The notes: generated by a model not told the origin, from the sequence alone. Counted from the stretch's first letter, positions 1-8,522 are shown. The stretch: DNA of 64,000 nt from Flavobacteriales bacterium (GCA_020631555.1 JAHDGY010000005.1:1-64000); one strand, 5' to 3'. A program made the numbers and translations.

Positions 1-104
1 TTGAATTGTTCGGCAAGTTCGAACAACGTCTTGCGCTCTTTTAAAGCTTCCAAAAAAACTTTTGTTTTAAACGAACCACTGAATTTTCGTCGGGTTCTTT
101 TCAT
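1..104 (-). CDS. IS3-family transposase OrfA, N-terminus (partial)
   Basis: The minus-strand frame opens with ATG at 102-104 and reads MKRTRRKFSGSFKTKVFLEA, followed by LKERKTLFELAEQF before the window edge. This is the start of the helix-turn-helix DNA-binding subunit of IS3-family transposases, recognisable from the basic N-terminus and the LKERKT..ELA pattern. In this family OrfA is usually joined to the DDE catalytic subunit OrfB by programmed -1 frameshifting; neither the slippery site nor OrfB is visible. Whether the element is still functional cannot be told. Confidence 0.8.
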   Translation of the reverse strand, partial: MKRTRRKFSGSFKTKVFLEALKERKTLFELAEQF

Positions 105-133
105 TTGACAGAAATTTAAGAATTCATTTTTTC

Positions 134-159
134 CTGTCCAGTTTTTTTAGACCACTACA
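134..159 (-). repeat. Terminal inverted repeat of the IS3-type element
   Basis: This 26-base terminus, read on the minus strand, starts TGTAGTGGTC and ends ACTGGACAG. It lies between the transposase start and the intron sequence. The matching right-end repeat is outside the window, so the exact repeat length is an inference from family resemblance. Confidence 0.65.
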
Positions 160-266
160 GCTGGGGGTGGATTGATTATTTGCTTAATGAACCGCCGTAT
201 GCGGAACCGTACGTACGGTGGTGTGAGAGGACAGATAGGGAACTAATCCCTATTTTCCTATTCGAT
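160..266 (+). mobile_element. Group II intron, 3' remnant (end of domain IV, domains V and VI)
   Basis: The sequence folds as the catalytic 3' end of a bacterial group II intron. Domain V spans about 191-222 and domain VI about 225-263, with a bulged adenine at A260 as the expected branch point and a 3' boundary after T266 (ending GAT). Bases 160-190 look like the 3' arm of domain IV, where the reverse transcriptase gene would normally lie. That gene and all 5' domains are cut off here by the IS3-type element. The intron is oriented opposite to the adjacent CoA-transferase gene. With an IS in domain IV it may still be able to ribosplice if the other half survives beyond the window, but this cannot be seen. 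Confidence 0.8.
191..222 (+). ncRNA. Group II intron domain V hairpin
   Basis: Nine pairs form between ACCGCCGTA (191-199) and TACGGTGGT (214-222). A second helix TGCG/CGTA (200-203 with 208-211) is capped by the tetraloop GAAC (204-207), and a two-base bulge CG (212-213) sits on the 3' side. The two-base bulge, the GNRA-like loop and the CGC triad near the 5' base (193-195) are the hallmarks of domain V, the intron's catalytic core. No compensatory damage is seen, so this hairpin is structurally intact. Confidence 0.85.
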
Positions 267-1343
267 TGCCGAAGTTTCGTTTATTTCGAAAGCTATTGTA
301 GACACTCTTCTCGTTTCTTTTCCATCAACAAATTCTCTCAAAATCATGGATTTAGCAGCTGGGGATTGAAATACTTCCTCCATATTACGAATTGCTCCAG
401 CGGGAACATTGTTGGCAATCAACGCGGAAGTCAGCTCATCTCTCGTCCAGTTCGAAGCAGCACTTTGTAATTCCGTGAGTAGAGCTGATCGAGAATTTAC
501 TCGATCCTGATTGGATATGTATTCAGGGCGTGAGGCTAATTCTTTAACCTCAAGTACCTCACAAAGTTTCTCAAATTGCGCATTGGTTCCGATCGCAAGC
601 ACCACAGCTTTGTTGTTTCGGCAGATGAGTGTTTCTCCGTAGGGCGCAATATTCGGATGAAGTGAACCGATACGTTGCGGAATAACGTTGTTCATAAGCC
701 AGTTGCTAGCTTGATTTGCCAGAGAGGCAATTGCCGATTTCTCTAGGCTTGCGGTAACTTTACAACCTTTGCCAGAATTTTGCCGTTGTATTATTGCCGT
801 TAAAATTCCCTCTTTTAGCTGATGAGCAGCCAACAAATCAATGAGTGCTACGGGCATTTTGGTCGGCGGATAATCTGGATTTCCGTTCATAAACATGAAG
901 CCGGCTTCGGCCTGTAACACTACGTCAAACGCTGTCCGTTCGGGCATACTACTAAATCCAGAAATTTCCCCATAAATCAGTGCAGGGTTCAGTTTTTGCA
1001 TCGCCTCATAATCCACTCCAAACTTTTTTGCATCTCCGTGTTTAAAATTGACCAACAGGATATCTACGTCTTTTACCAGTTCCGTCATTTGTCTGTGTTG
1101 ATCTTGATTCTGAAAATCTAGCAGCAGATGTTTCTTGCCGTAATTGACCGAAGAGAAGTATGCAGAAGTTAGACTTTTAGGGTCTTCATTTGGGTGCTTC
1201 CATTTTCTGGTTAAATCGCCCCCGGATCTAGCATTCTCTATTTTAATTACTTCTGCGCCCAATTCGGCGAAAAACATGCCCACTGCCGGCCCAGCTAAAA
1301 CGCTAGCTAGTTCCACTACCTTTAAATTTGAGAAACACTCCAT
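258..1343 (-). CDS. CaiB/BaiF family (family III) CoA-transferase or acyl-CoA racemase
   Basis: A 361-residue family III CoA-transferase. The N-terminus has the family pattern VVELASVLAGPAVG followed by FFAELGAEVIKIE. Asp169 in VALIDLLAAHQ aligns with the catalytic aspartate of formyl-CoA transferase, and FDVVLQAEAGFM (about 139-150) precedes it as in the family. Such enzymes move CoA between carboxylic acids or epimerise 2-methylacyl-CoA; the substrate cannot be assigned from sequence. The length is at the short end of the family (360-420). The start ATG is at 1341-1343. The 3' end is odd: the last two codons (I, E) and the TAG stop lie inside domain VI of the group II intron that ends at 266, so the native C-terminus has been replaced at the codon following Ala359. 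The loss is probably only a few residues. Confidence 0.85.
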   Translation of the reverse strand: MECFSNLKVVELASVLAGPAVGMFFAELGAEVIKIENARSGGDLTRKWKHPNEDPKSLTSAYFSSVNYGKKHLLLDFQNQDQHRQMTELVKDVDILLVNFKHGDAKKFGVDYEAMQKLNPALIYGEISGFSSMPERTAFDVVLQAEAGFMFMNGNPDYPPTKMPVALIDLLAAHQLKEGILTAIIQRQNSGKGCKVTASLEKSAIASLANQASNWLMNNVIPQRIGSLHPNIAPYGETLICRNNKAVVLAIGTNAQFEKLCEVLEVKELASRPEYISNQDRVNSRSALLTELQSAASNWTRDELTSALIANNVPAGAIRNMEEVFQSPAAKSMILREFVDGKETRRVSTIAFEINETSAIE

Positions 1344-1532
1344 ATCCTATCAAAATTTCGCGTGCCAAATTAATAACCAGCAGCACAATTTAGACGTATA
1401 GCAAGCCAAAACTCAGATTTAAACGAAATAGTTGAAAGTTCAAATTCTGGGTAAACCCAATTAATGTAGATCGCTCTGCTTATATTTATCCAATATCAAT
1501 TAACTGAAAAACTAAACGCCGCTTAAAAACCA

Positions 1533-4500
1533 ATGTCAGGACCTAAGAAATTTGGCGCATTTGCAGGAGTTTACACCCCATCGATTCTCACCATTCTTGG
1601 AGTAATCATGTACATGAGAATGGGATGGGTAGTTGGAAACTCAGGGCTGTTTTTTGTAATACTCATTGTTTTATTGGCCCATGTAATTTCTGTTACTACC
1701 GGATTGAGCGTCTCTTCGGTTGCCACGGACAAGAAAATTGAAGCGGGTGGGATATATTACATGTTGTCCCGAAGTTTAGGATTGCCAATAGGGGGAGCAA
1801 TTGGGGTTACACTTTTTGTTGGAACAGCCCTTAGTATTTCTCTGTATTTGATCGGTTTCGCAGAAAGCTTTAATGACGTAGTTGGCGAAGCCATTGGATT
1901 GGGAAAATCGCTAAATGGATACAGAATCACAGGTACTATAACCTTAATTTTTATTTCAATTCTGGCCTTTATAAGTACTTCTATTGCGATCAAGTCTCAG
2001 TTTTTAATTTTGGCTGCAATTGTACTCTCATTGATCTCCATATTTTTAGGATCATCCACTGGGGTAGAATTTGATATTTCCGGGACAATACAGGAGCCAG
2101 TATCTCTTGAAAAAGTATTTGGAATATTTTTCCCGGCCGTTACGGGATTCACTGCGGGTGTGGCTATGTCTGGTGATTTAAAGAACCCGAAACGAGCTAT
2201 TCCTTATGGAACCATTTTGGCTATTGCTACAGGGCTGGTCGTGTATTTGATTCTCGCAGTTTTTATTGATGCAACTATACCTTATGAAGCTTTATTGCAG
2301 GACAATGCAGTGTTGGTCAAGATTGCACGGTTTCCGGTTTTGGTAATTGCCGGAATTTGGGGCGCAACGGTGTCTTCTGCTCTTGGTGGAATTTTGGGAG
2401 CCCCCCGGATTTTACAGGCGATGTCGATGGATAAAATAACGCCGAAAATTTTTGGTAAAGGCGTAGGTTTATCCAACGAACCCAGAAATGCGTTGATTCT
2501 CACTTTTGTAATTGCAGAGGTAGGGATTTTAATTGGAGAATTAGATGTGATTGCGGAAGTGGTTGCAATGTTTTATTTAGCGGCCTATGGTTTTATCAAC
2601 TTAGCTTGTTTTTTGGAGAGTTGGGCTAGTACCGATTTCCTGCCATCATTTAAAATCCCTAAGTGGATTTCAATCATCGGAGCAGTTGCAACATTCTTCA
2701 TAATGTTCAAATTGAACGCGGCGGCAATGGTAGTGGCATTCTTAGTTATTGGGGGGATATTTGCCTTTCTGGCACGTCGCGAAATTGCCTTGGGGTCGGG
2801 AGATGTGTGGCAAAGTGTATGGTCTTCAATTGTAAAGTCAGGTTTGCGCCGAATGGACCAAAAGCAGATGCACAAAAGGAATTGGGAACCCAATATCCTA
2901 TTGTTCAGTGGCGGAACTGAAGCACGGCCGCATCTTATAGAATTTGGAAAGGACTTGGCCGGAAATCTTGGAATGGTTTCCAATTTTGATTTGATTGAGA
3001 CGCCGAATGCTAACGTTCTGTTCCCGAAGCATCAGCAGTCGGTAAAAGACGTTAAGCTGCAGGAAAGAGGGATATTTGCACGTCGTCAGGAATGTCAGAA
3101 TATTTTTAAGGGAATTGAGGCAATTGCAAGTACGTACGGGTTCTCAGGAATAGAACCGAATACGGTGTTGATGGGGTGGGCAAGAAACACAAAAGACCCC
3201 ATCTTCTTTGCTCAAATGACCAGCAAATTACATGCATTAGACTACAATGTATTGTACTTAGATTATGATGCGGAAAGAGGATTTGGTCGGTCTCAGCGTA
3301 TTGATATTTGGTGGGATCATTTTGGAAATACAGCCGAGTTGACTCTATATCTTGCTCGTTTTATGCTAGCTTCAATCACATGGCGAAATGCAGCAGTGCG
3401 ATTGTTTTTTGTGAACAATGAAAATGCCAAGAAAGGTGCAATTGAAAGTGCCGTTAGAAATCAATTACAAGACTATCGGATTCCAATAAGTTTCAAAGTT
3501 GTTAATAATGAGGTGGATCGTAAATCTAATTATGATCTAATGAAATTTGCCTCTGAGGATGCCGATCTTATAATTACCGGAATTCCAATTATTGAAAGTG
3601 GCCAAGAGGCGAGTTTTGTGCAACGAACTAACGAACTATTGGATCTAATTGGGACAACTGTATTGGTAAAGGCGTCTTCGCATTTCGAAGGAGCAAAAAT
3701 CAAATTGACGGATAAGTTCCAGTCAGAGTGGACCGAGAATGTTGATCGAGAAGCAGAGGAGGTGCAATTGGAATTGCCCAAGTCCGTGGAACTGAATAAG
3801 GAGGTTTCTGATTTGAGTTCAAAGGTTCATGCTTTGCTTACAGATTTGATTGATGGTAACTTTAAGAATCTTGCTGGGTTTTACGAATCTATAGTTTCGG
3901 AGTTTGTCCAGAATAGCCATAAAGATGGTTCTAAAAAAGGTTTCGAGGTGTTGCGCCAAGTGTTGCTGGACAATGAGTCTGAACTAGAAACTCTTGGTGT
4001 TGAATTTAGAAGCGAACTAGATCGGTTTCGTTCTGCCTTAAAGGATCTTGTGGACGGTCTGCCTAAATCGGTCAGAAGATATTTAGATGTTGACGATATC
4101 GTGGTAAAAGATTCCGATACAGCTATTATCAGGAGGATAAAATGGCTACGGAAACGTAGGGCTAAAGTGGTTGGTTCGATAGGTTCAACCAGGGTTAGAT
4201 TCAGAGATGTTGTAGCGCATAATATCAACAATAATTTGCTTGCAACTCTTCATAAAACGTTAAACGTACTTGCCACGGCTGGCAACCTTGTAAATCGTGC
4301 TTTTGATGAGGCAACCCTTACCTATGATAGAGAAGGTGAAGCTGTTGAGGATAGTGGGTTGCGTCAGATGATCCAGCTTCAGTTAAATCTTATTCGGCAG
4401 GCGAGTTCTAATCTCAATGCAACATTTATTGGTGCTGTTACCAATGATGTGAATAGGCTGGACATTAATGCCGCGATTCAGAAAAGACAAGAAGAATCTA

Positions 4501-6470
4501 GGACCAGAAAGTTGAAAGAGGTCAATGGACGGCTAAATGTTTTAGCCGATAGCTGGGGACATAATCAATTAATTCTGCTTCAGCGGGTTCAATTGTCTGT
4601 TTATTTGTTGGAATACCGAAATTCTATAAAAGAAGTTGTCAACGAATTAACGGAGGAGGTAGGCAACCAATTGTTTAATCGTCTTAGTGTTAATTTGTCT
4701 TCGCTGGAAATGATGTTAGAGCCAGAACACAATTCGGCAGGTCTGGAGGAGATGTTGGTACAATTTGAAGATTGGGATTCGCTCGCATCAGAATTGCCTG
4801 CGGTATTTGCTTCGGTTGAATCGAATGTTGAAGAACAGCTTTCAGCATTGCCAGAGGAATTAGATGTGATGATTTCAAGCGCATCTGATAATGCTTCTGC
4901 GGCACTTGCGACCAAAACAATTGAGTTAAGAAATGTTGTAGAGTTTCAGACGTTTAAGGCTTTAATTGAACCGGTAAGAAATGCGATTCAGCAGACGGCC
5001 ACTACGCTGAAACGAATAGGTTTTGAATTTCAAAATTCAATTGGGCAATTGGAGTCCGGAGAGCAATCAAGAATTTCTGACCACTTAGAGGAAATTAAAA
5101 GCAAAATTGCTGCTACCCGAAGTAGTTTAGACGAAACCTTTAACCATTTGAAAGCTGCCAACGCCGGATTTTTATCCGACGTTGAATCAAGTGTTGGGTT
5201 GGATAATTTACAATACCATTCGGATAAATACGGAGAAGATGCGCACAGGATCGTAAGGGCCAATTTATTGCGTAGGACCGTTAACAGATTGGCGAATTCG
5301 TATAGGGTTTGGGCTTACGAAATAGGGCAAAAAATAAGGGCTACTCAAGAGCAATTGGTTTTATCAGAATTTGAAGCCAACCAGAAAAGCAAATTGGGGC
5401 CGCATGAAGTTGTACGGTCTTATCTGCACAATGCCACACCACATTCAACTGCAGAGAGGCAACTTCCTGACTACTACAAACAATTGTTTATTGGCAAGTA
5501 TCATGCTCCTTCACAACCGGCGCCTGAGCGGGCAGCAGAATTGGAGCAGGCTCAAGCGGCGTTGGAGCGTATAAAATCAGGGTCGGGAGGCGCGTTGCTT
5601 ATCACAGGAGACTCGCTTAGTGGAAAAACTTATTTGACCGAGAATATATTAAACCGTCAAAGAGAGCGAATACTAAAAATTGCGGCTCCGATTGGTGGCA
5701 GCTGTTCTTCACGAGTATTCAATAAAATTTTGGCCGCACAACTTGGAGGTTCTGTTCAAGAGCAATTGTCTCAGTCAAACGAGCGTTTAATTTTGTTTTT
5801 TACGGATTTGGAACTTTGGTGGGAAAGAAGCATAGAAGGTCAAAGCGTAATTATGGAATTACGGTCGCTGGTGGAGTCTTTTGGAAAGAAACACATTTTC
5901 ATTTTAGAATCCGGATTGCCATTTTATAACTTCCAAAGAATCTTCCACAATTTTGATTCAATGCTCGTTGGTACAATATCATGTTTGCCGTTAAGTCAGT
6001 CTTATTTCGAGTCCATAATTCTGGAAAGACATAAAATTGGTGGAGTCCCATTTATTTATAAGAATAAGGAGGAAGATGAATTGTCTGGCCGCAAGCAAAA
6101 CGCATTGTTAAGACAACATTATTGGCGTGCCAAGGGCAACATCGGTGTTGGATTGGCGGGCTGGTTAGGTGGGGTTACTAGTTTTGATAACCGATATATT
6201 GAAATCCGTGGTCCGCAGCAAGACGAATTCCCAGCCAATGTTCCAGAAGAATGGTTGGTTATATTGGCTCAGATAATGTTGCATCGACAGGTGACATGGA
6301 CCAAATTATTTAGATTATTTGGTTTGGAAGAAAATAGAGGGCTCAGAGACACGATGAACGCACTTTTTAGAGTTGGCCTAGTTGTAGAAATTTCTGATAA
6401 TGTTTTTAAGATTAACTCATTTGTTGTGGGAGGATTAGAAGATCTGTTGCGGGCTAAGAAAATGATTTAA
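1533..6470 (+). CDS. Cation-chloride cotransporter-like (SLC12/APC) protein fused to a helical region and P-loop ATPase module
   Basis: This 1645-residue protein has three parts. Residues about 8-430 form a roughly 12-helix APC-superfamily transporter of the Na-K-Cl type, starting KKFGAFAGVYTPSILTILGV and MYMRMGWVVGNSGL, diagnostic for SLC12 relatives. Residues about 450-740 resemble the cytosolic C-terminal domain of eukaryotic SLC12 carriers (NILLFSGGTEARPHLIEFGK; later DPIFFAQMTSKLHALDYNVLY). Residues about 750-1330 are long charged helices, likely coiled coil. Residues about 1340-1645 hold a P-loop ATPase: Walker A GDSLSGKT at 1359-1366, a Walker B-like LILFFTDLE with Asp1425, and a C-terminal segment like a winged helix. 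Family knowledge predicts electroneutral ion symport; the ATPase part is my inference from motifs and could be STAND/AAA-like signalling rather than pumping. The next gene, an MscS-like channel, starts on the base after the stop. No truncation is seen. Confidence 0.8.
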   Translation: MSGPKKFGAFAGVYTPSILTILGVIMYMRMGWVVGNSGLFFVILIVLLAHVISVTTGLSVSSVATDKKIEAGGIYYMLSRSLGLPIGGAIGVTLFVGTALSISLYLIGFAESFNDVVGEAIGLGKSLNGYRITGTITLIFISILAFISTSIAIKSQFLILAAIVLSLISIFLGSSTGVEFDISGTIQEPVSLEKVFGIFFPAVTGFTAGVAMSGDLKNPKRAIPYGTILAIATGLVVYLILAVFIDATIPYEALLQDNAVLVKIARFPVLVIAGIWGATVSSALGGILGAPRILQAMSMDKITPKIFGKGVGLSNEPRNALILTFVIAEVGILIGELDVIAEVVAMFYLAAYGFINLACFLESWASTDFLPSFKIPKWISIIGAVATFFIMFKLNAAAMVVAFLVIGGIFAFLARREIALGSGDVWQSVWSSIVKSGLRRMDQKQMHKRNWEPNILLFSGGTEARPHLIEFGKDLAGNLGMVSNFDLIETPNANVLFPKHQQSVKDVKLQERGIFARRQECQNIFKGIEAIASTYGFSGIEPNTVLMGWARNTKDPIFFAQMTSKLHALDYNVLYLDYDAERGFGRSQRIDIWWDHFGNTAELTLYLARFMLASITWRNAAVRLFFVNNENAKKGAIESAVRNQLQDYRIPISFKVVNNEVDRKSNYDLMKFASEDADLIITGIPIIESGQEASFVQRTNELLDLIGTTVLVKASSHFEGAKIKLTDKFQSEWTENVDREAEEVQLELPKSVELNKEVSDLSSKVHALLTDLIDGNFKNLAGFYESIVSEFVQNSHKDGSKKGFEVLRQVLLDNESELETLGVEFRSELDRFRSALKDLVDGLPKSVRRYLDVDDIVVKDSDTAIIRRIKWLRKRRAKVVGSIGSTRVRFRDVVAHNINNNLLATLHKTLNVLATAGNLVNRAFDEATLTYDREGEAVEDSGLRQMIQLQLNLIRQASSNLNATFIGAVTNDVNRLDINAAIQKRQEESRTRKLKEVNGRLNVLADSWGHNQLILLQRVQLSVYLLEYRNSIKEVVNELTEEVGNQLFNRLSVNLSSLEMMLEPEHNSAGLEEMLVQFEDWDSLASELPAVFASVESNVEEQLSALPEELDVMISSASDNASAALATKTIELRNVVEFQTFKALIEPVRNAIQQTATTLKRIGFEFQNSIGQLESGEQSRISDHLEEIKSKIAATRSSLDETFNHLKAANAGFLSDVESSVGLDNLQYHSDKYGEDAHRIVRANLLRRTVNRLANSYRVWAYEIGQKIRATQEQLVLSEFEANQKSKLGPHEVVRSYLHNATPHSTAERQLPDYYKQLFIGKYHAPSQPAPERAAELEQAQAALERIKSGSGGALLITGDSLSGKTYLTENILNRQRERILKIAAPIGGSCSSRVFNKILAAQLGGSVQEQLSQSNERLILFFTDLELWWERSIEGQSVIMELRSLVESFGKKHIFILESGLPFYNFQRIFHNFDSMLVGTISCLPLSQSYFESIILERHKIGGVPFIYKNKEEDELSGRKQNALLRQHYWRAKGNIGVGLAGWLGGVTSFDNRYIEIRGPQQDEFPANVPEEWLVILAQIMLHRQVTWTKLFRLFGLEENRGLRDTMNALFRVGLVVEISDNVFKINSFVVGGLEDLLRAKKMI

Positions 6471-7211
6471 ATGCAATTAACAGAAGTAAATATCAACAGC
6501 CTCTTAGGTTTAGTATTTTGGATCATTGGCATTGCCCTGGCGGTCAAATTATTTTGGTTTGTGGCAGATAAAGTCTGGAAGATTCTGTTTCAAGAAGCTA
6601 AAATGAGAGAATTATGGAGGCACTATAGTTATTTGGCGGAGGGAATGAGTTGGTGTTTGTTTGTTGGTTTAATCATTTTTAGAACTGTTTCTTCCTTATC
6701 GTTTATTGGAGTTATTATTGTGCTGGTAGTTATTGCGGCAAGTTGGAATTTCGTCACTAATTATGTTTGCGGATTGGTGGTTTTGAGTCAGGCTAATTAC
6801 GTGTTGGGAAGTCGCTTAACAGTAGGTACGGTTTGTGGCGAAATCAAAAGTTGCCTTCGCACAACGATGCTACTTGAAGCAGAAGACGGAACGCAAACTT
6901 ATGTGCCATACGTACAATTACTCAGAAAGTCCGTAAGTAAATCTGTACTGCTAGATTCTATTGAAGCGGCCACTTTTGAGGTCAGATTAAATTCTCACAA
7001 AGCTGGTGCAGCTTCAATTAGAGATCAGGTGATGCGACACGTTACTTCCTTGCCATGGTCGCTCGTTCATCGAATACCAGTTGTAGAAATTAAGGAGAGC
7101 AATGACAAGGGGATAGTTTTGTTAGTAAAGTCCTTTTCCTTGTCAAAACATACCGCTAATCTAATTAAAGAGTCCGTTTATTGTTTTGTAGATTCTAATT
7201 TTTGCCAATAA
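6471..7211 (+). CDS. MscS-like mechanosensitive channel domain protein
   Basis: A 246-residue membrane protein. Hydrophobic segments lie at about residues 10-33, 56-74 and 78-104, followed by a beta-type domain with the MscS pattern: VLGSRLTVGTVCGEIKSCLR then EAEDGTQTYVPYVQLL, corresponding to G.I..I..R.T.L...DG....P...L in that family. MscS channels open under membrane tension and release solutes in hypo-osmotic shock. The ATG directly follows the TAA of the cotransporter/ATPase gene with no gap, which implies translational coupling and a shared job in ion or volume balance. The C-terminal alpha/beta domain is short compared with full MscS (about 286). It could serve as a subunit or sensor rather than a free-standing pore. 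Confidence 0.75.
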   Translation: MQLTEVNINSLLGLVFWIIGIALAVKLFWFVADKVWKILFQEAKMRELWRHYSYLAEGMSWCLFVGLIIFRTVSSLSFIGVIIVLVVIAASWNFVTNYVCGLVVLSQANYVLGSRLTVGTVCGEIKSCLRTTMLLEAEDGTQTYVPYVQLLRKSVSKSVLLDSIEAATFEVRLNSHKAGAASIRDQVMRHVTSLPWSLVHRIPVVEIKESNDKGIVLLVKSFSLSKHTANLIKESVYCFVDSNFCQ

Positions 7212-7391
7212 TTATTTCGAAAATAATGCGGTCGTCAGATGTTTTTGATCGTTGACAGAAAATAATGAAGCCTTCGTTTTATTTCTGAACACTTGTGTGC
7301 TCAAATATGGTAAACTTGAGTAGTGTTTTTTTTACTGCAAAAGGAATTACAATCACGTCGTTAATAATAGTTGATTTCTTTTGATAAAAGA

Positions 7392-7428
7392 GGTAGGGGC
7401 AGTTTACTTGATGCCCCTACCGCTTTTT
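7392..7428. terminator. Rho-independent terminator, probably bidirectional
   Basis: A perfect 10-bp stem GGTAGGGGCA (7392-7401) / TGCCCCTACC (7412-7421) with a 10-base loop is followed by GCTTTTTG on the plus strand. On the minus strand the stem is followed by CTCTTTTATC. It lies in the 341-base gap 7212-7552 between convergent genes (the MscS-like gene and the 117-residue gene), so it can serve both. I see no gene or other signal in the rest of that gap. Confidence 0.85.
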
Positions 7429-7552
7429 GTAATTTTAGCAGCATTACCATTTCGAATCATTCCAAATTCTAAAGATGTAATTCCGAACTCAGTTTACTTG
7501 GTTCCAAACTCCAATGCAAAGGCCTTAACCGTGAGTGAGCGTTTAAATTAAT

Positions 7553-7903
7553 TTATTCGGATATCAAGTAGCCTGCGATACCTAAGCCTAGCGCAAATAA
7601 AGCGATGATTAGAGCTGCAATGCGTAATGGTTTATTTGAAATAAAGGGTTGACGAAATTTAGCATATACAAGGCGATTCACTTCGAGAGCAACCTGCATT
7701 TGGTCTCTTTTAATACCGAACAAATGAAGTGTTCCTTTTTCGTTAGCATCTACGTCTCTTTCAAAACTAACATTTCTTTCACGGATTAACGTTTCGAAAT
7801 AATCAGCATGCTCTGCTTCTCGAAAGAAGAAGACTTTATGTCCCTTGCTTGTTGGGTGGGTCCGATAGTTCGTAATTTTTAAGAATCCTTCTTCGTCTTC
7901 CAT
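7553..7903 (-). CDS. Small membrane protein of unknown function
   Basis: A 116-residue protein with a soluble, charged N-terminal part of about 95 residues and one C-terminal hydrophobic helix (about residues 93-113, rich in Ile, Ala and Leu) ending in a short tail. The N-terminal part (FREAEHADYFETLIRERNVS, then a beta-rich stretch with LHLFGIKRDQ) reminds me of small signal-transducing DUF2007-like proteins, but I cannot place it firmly. An in-frame TTG sits at 7904-7906, but ATG at 7903 is the likelier start. Its GGAG overlaps the TAG stop of the upstream nitroreductase gene, leaving seven bases between the genes, so the two are probably co-transcribed and translationally coupled. Confidence 0.6.
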   Translation of the reverse strand: MEDEEGFLKITNYRTHPTSKGHKVFFFREAEHADYFETLIRERNVSFERDVDANEKGTLHLFGIKRDQMQVALEVNRLVYAKFRQPFISNKPLRIAALIIALFALGLGIAGYLISE

Positions 7904-7909
7904 CAACTC

Positions 7910-8497
7910 CTAATTATTTCGCCATTCGGTTACATATTCAATCGGCTTACGCTGACCTTTTGGCCATTCGATAGCAGGATAGCCAACATAAAATAGCCCC
8001 AAGCATCGATCATTAGATCCAAGTTCTAAGTACGTTTTGACGGCTTCAGAATTTAAAAATTTAGGAGTGCTCCAAAATCCTGCTAGTCCATATCCGGTGC
8101 AGGTAAGGTGGATGTTTTGAACTGCACAAGCGACTGCAGCTATTTCATCAATTTCCGAAATTTTCTGAGTATCTTGACGCTGCATGCAAATCGCAATAAC
8201 TGCCGATGCAGCTTTGGGCCGATTTCTTAGTTTTTGTTCCTTCATTGGCTTGAAATCTTCTGAAGCCGTCTCACTTGCGTATGTTGTGGCCAGAAAATCA
8301 CCAAGTTTGTCTAAAGCAGACTCCATAAAAACCTTGAATCTCCAAGGCTGTGTATTTCCGTGCGTTGGGGCCCAAATGGCATTATTTAGCAAAAGTTCAA
8401 TTTGTTCTTTTTGCACTTGTCTCTCCGAAAATTGTTCCGGATAAATAGTCCTTCGATTAGTTATAACTTCGGTTATTTCACTGAGGTTGTACTTCAT
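7910..8497 (-). CDS. Nitroreductase family FMN-dependent oxidoreductase
   Basis: A 195-residue nitroreductase-fold protein. The N-terminal motif ITNRRTIYPEQF with the Arg-Arg pair at residues 15-16 contacts the FMN phosphate in this family, and APTHGNTQPWRFKVF (about residues 43-57) is the second conserved FMN-binding stretch. GLAGFWSTPKF and LGLFYVGYP near the C-terminus match the dimer core. Members reduce nitroaromatics, quinones or enones using NAD(P)H; the physiological substrate is unknown. It is first in a two-gene minus-strand unit with the small membrane protein. A promoter-like TACATTTG lies about 18 bases upstream of the ATG. Confidence 0.85.
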   Translation of the reverse strand: MKYNLSEITEVITNRRTIYPEQFSERQVQKEQIELLLNNAIWAPTHGNTQPWRFKVFMESALDKLGDFLATTYASETASEDFKPMKEQKLRNRPKAASAVIAICMQRQDTQKISEIDEIAAVACAVQNIHLTCTGYGLAGFWSTPKFLNSEAVKTYLELGSNDRCLGLFYVGYPAIEWPKGQRKPIEYVTEWRNN

Positions 8498-8514
8498 AAT
8501 CTGTCAGTTGCTCG

Positions 8515-8522
8515 CAAATGTA
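8515..8522 (-). promoter_or_regulatory. Putative -7 element (TACATTTG) for the nitroreductase gene
   Basis: Read on the minus strand this is TACATTTG, an exact match to the Bacteroidota -7 consensus TAnnTTTG. A start about four bases later would give a leader of roughly 14 bases. A clear TTG -33 element at the proper distance is missing; only TTTAC (8545-8549) is near. Confidence 0.4.

Larger units (their letters stand above)
1..159 (-). mobile_element. IS3-family insertion sequence, left end only
   Basis: The outer end of an IS3-type element enters from the window edge. On the minus strand it begins at position 159 with TGTAGTGGTCTAAAAAAACT, a typical IS3-group terminus that starts TG and carries the GGTCT...ACTGGACA core. 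The first transposase frame starts about 55 bases inside. Only this end is visible, so the element's length, second reading frame, right end and target duplication cannot be judged. The bases immediately outside (160 onward) belong to a group II intron, so the element landed inside that intron. Confidence 0.8.

Noticed and set aside
180-470. Plus-strand 96-codon frame over the intron end and the CoA-transferase
   Set aside because: It covers intron domains V and VI and is antisense to a clear family III CoA-transferase; no family resemblance.
4601-4920. Two overlapping minus-strand frames inside the cotransporter/ATPase gene
   Set aside because: They are shadows of the helical region, with no initiation signals and biased Ser/Asn composition typical of antisense frames.
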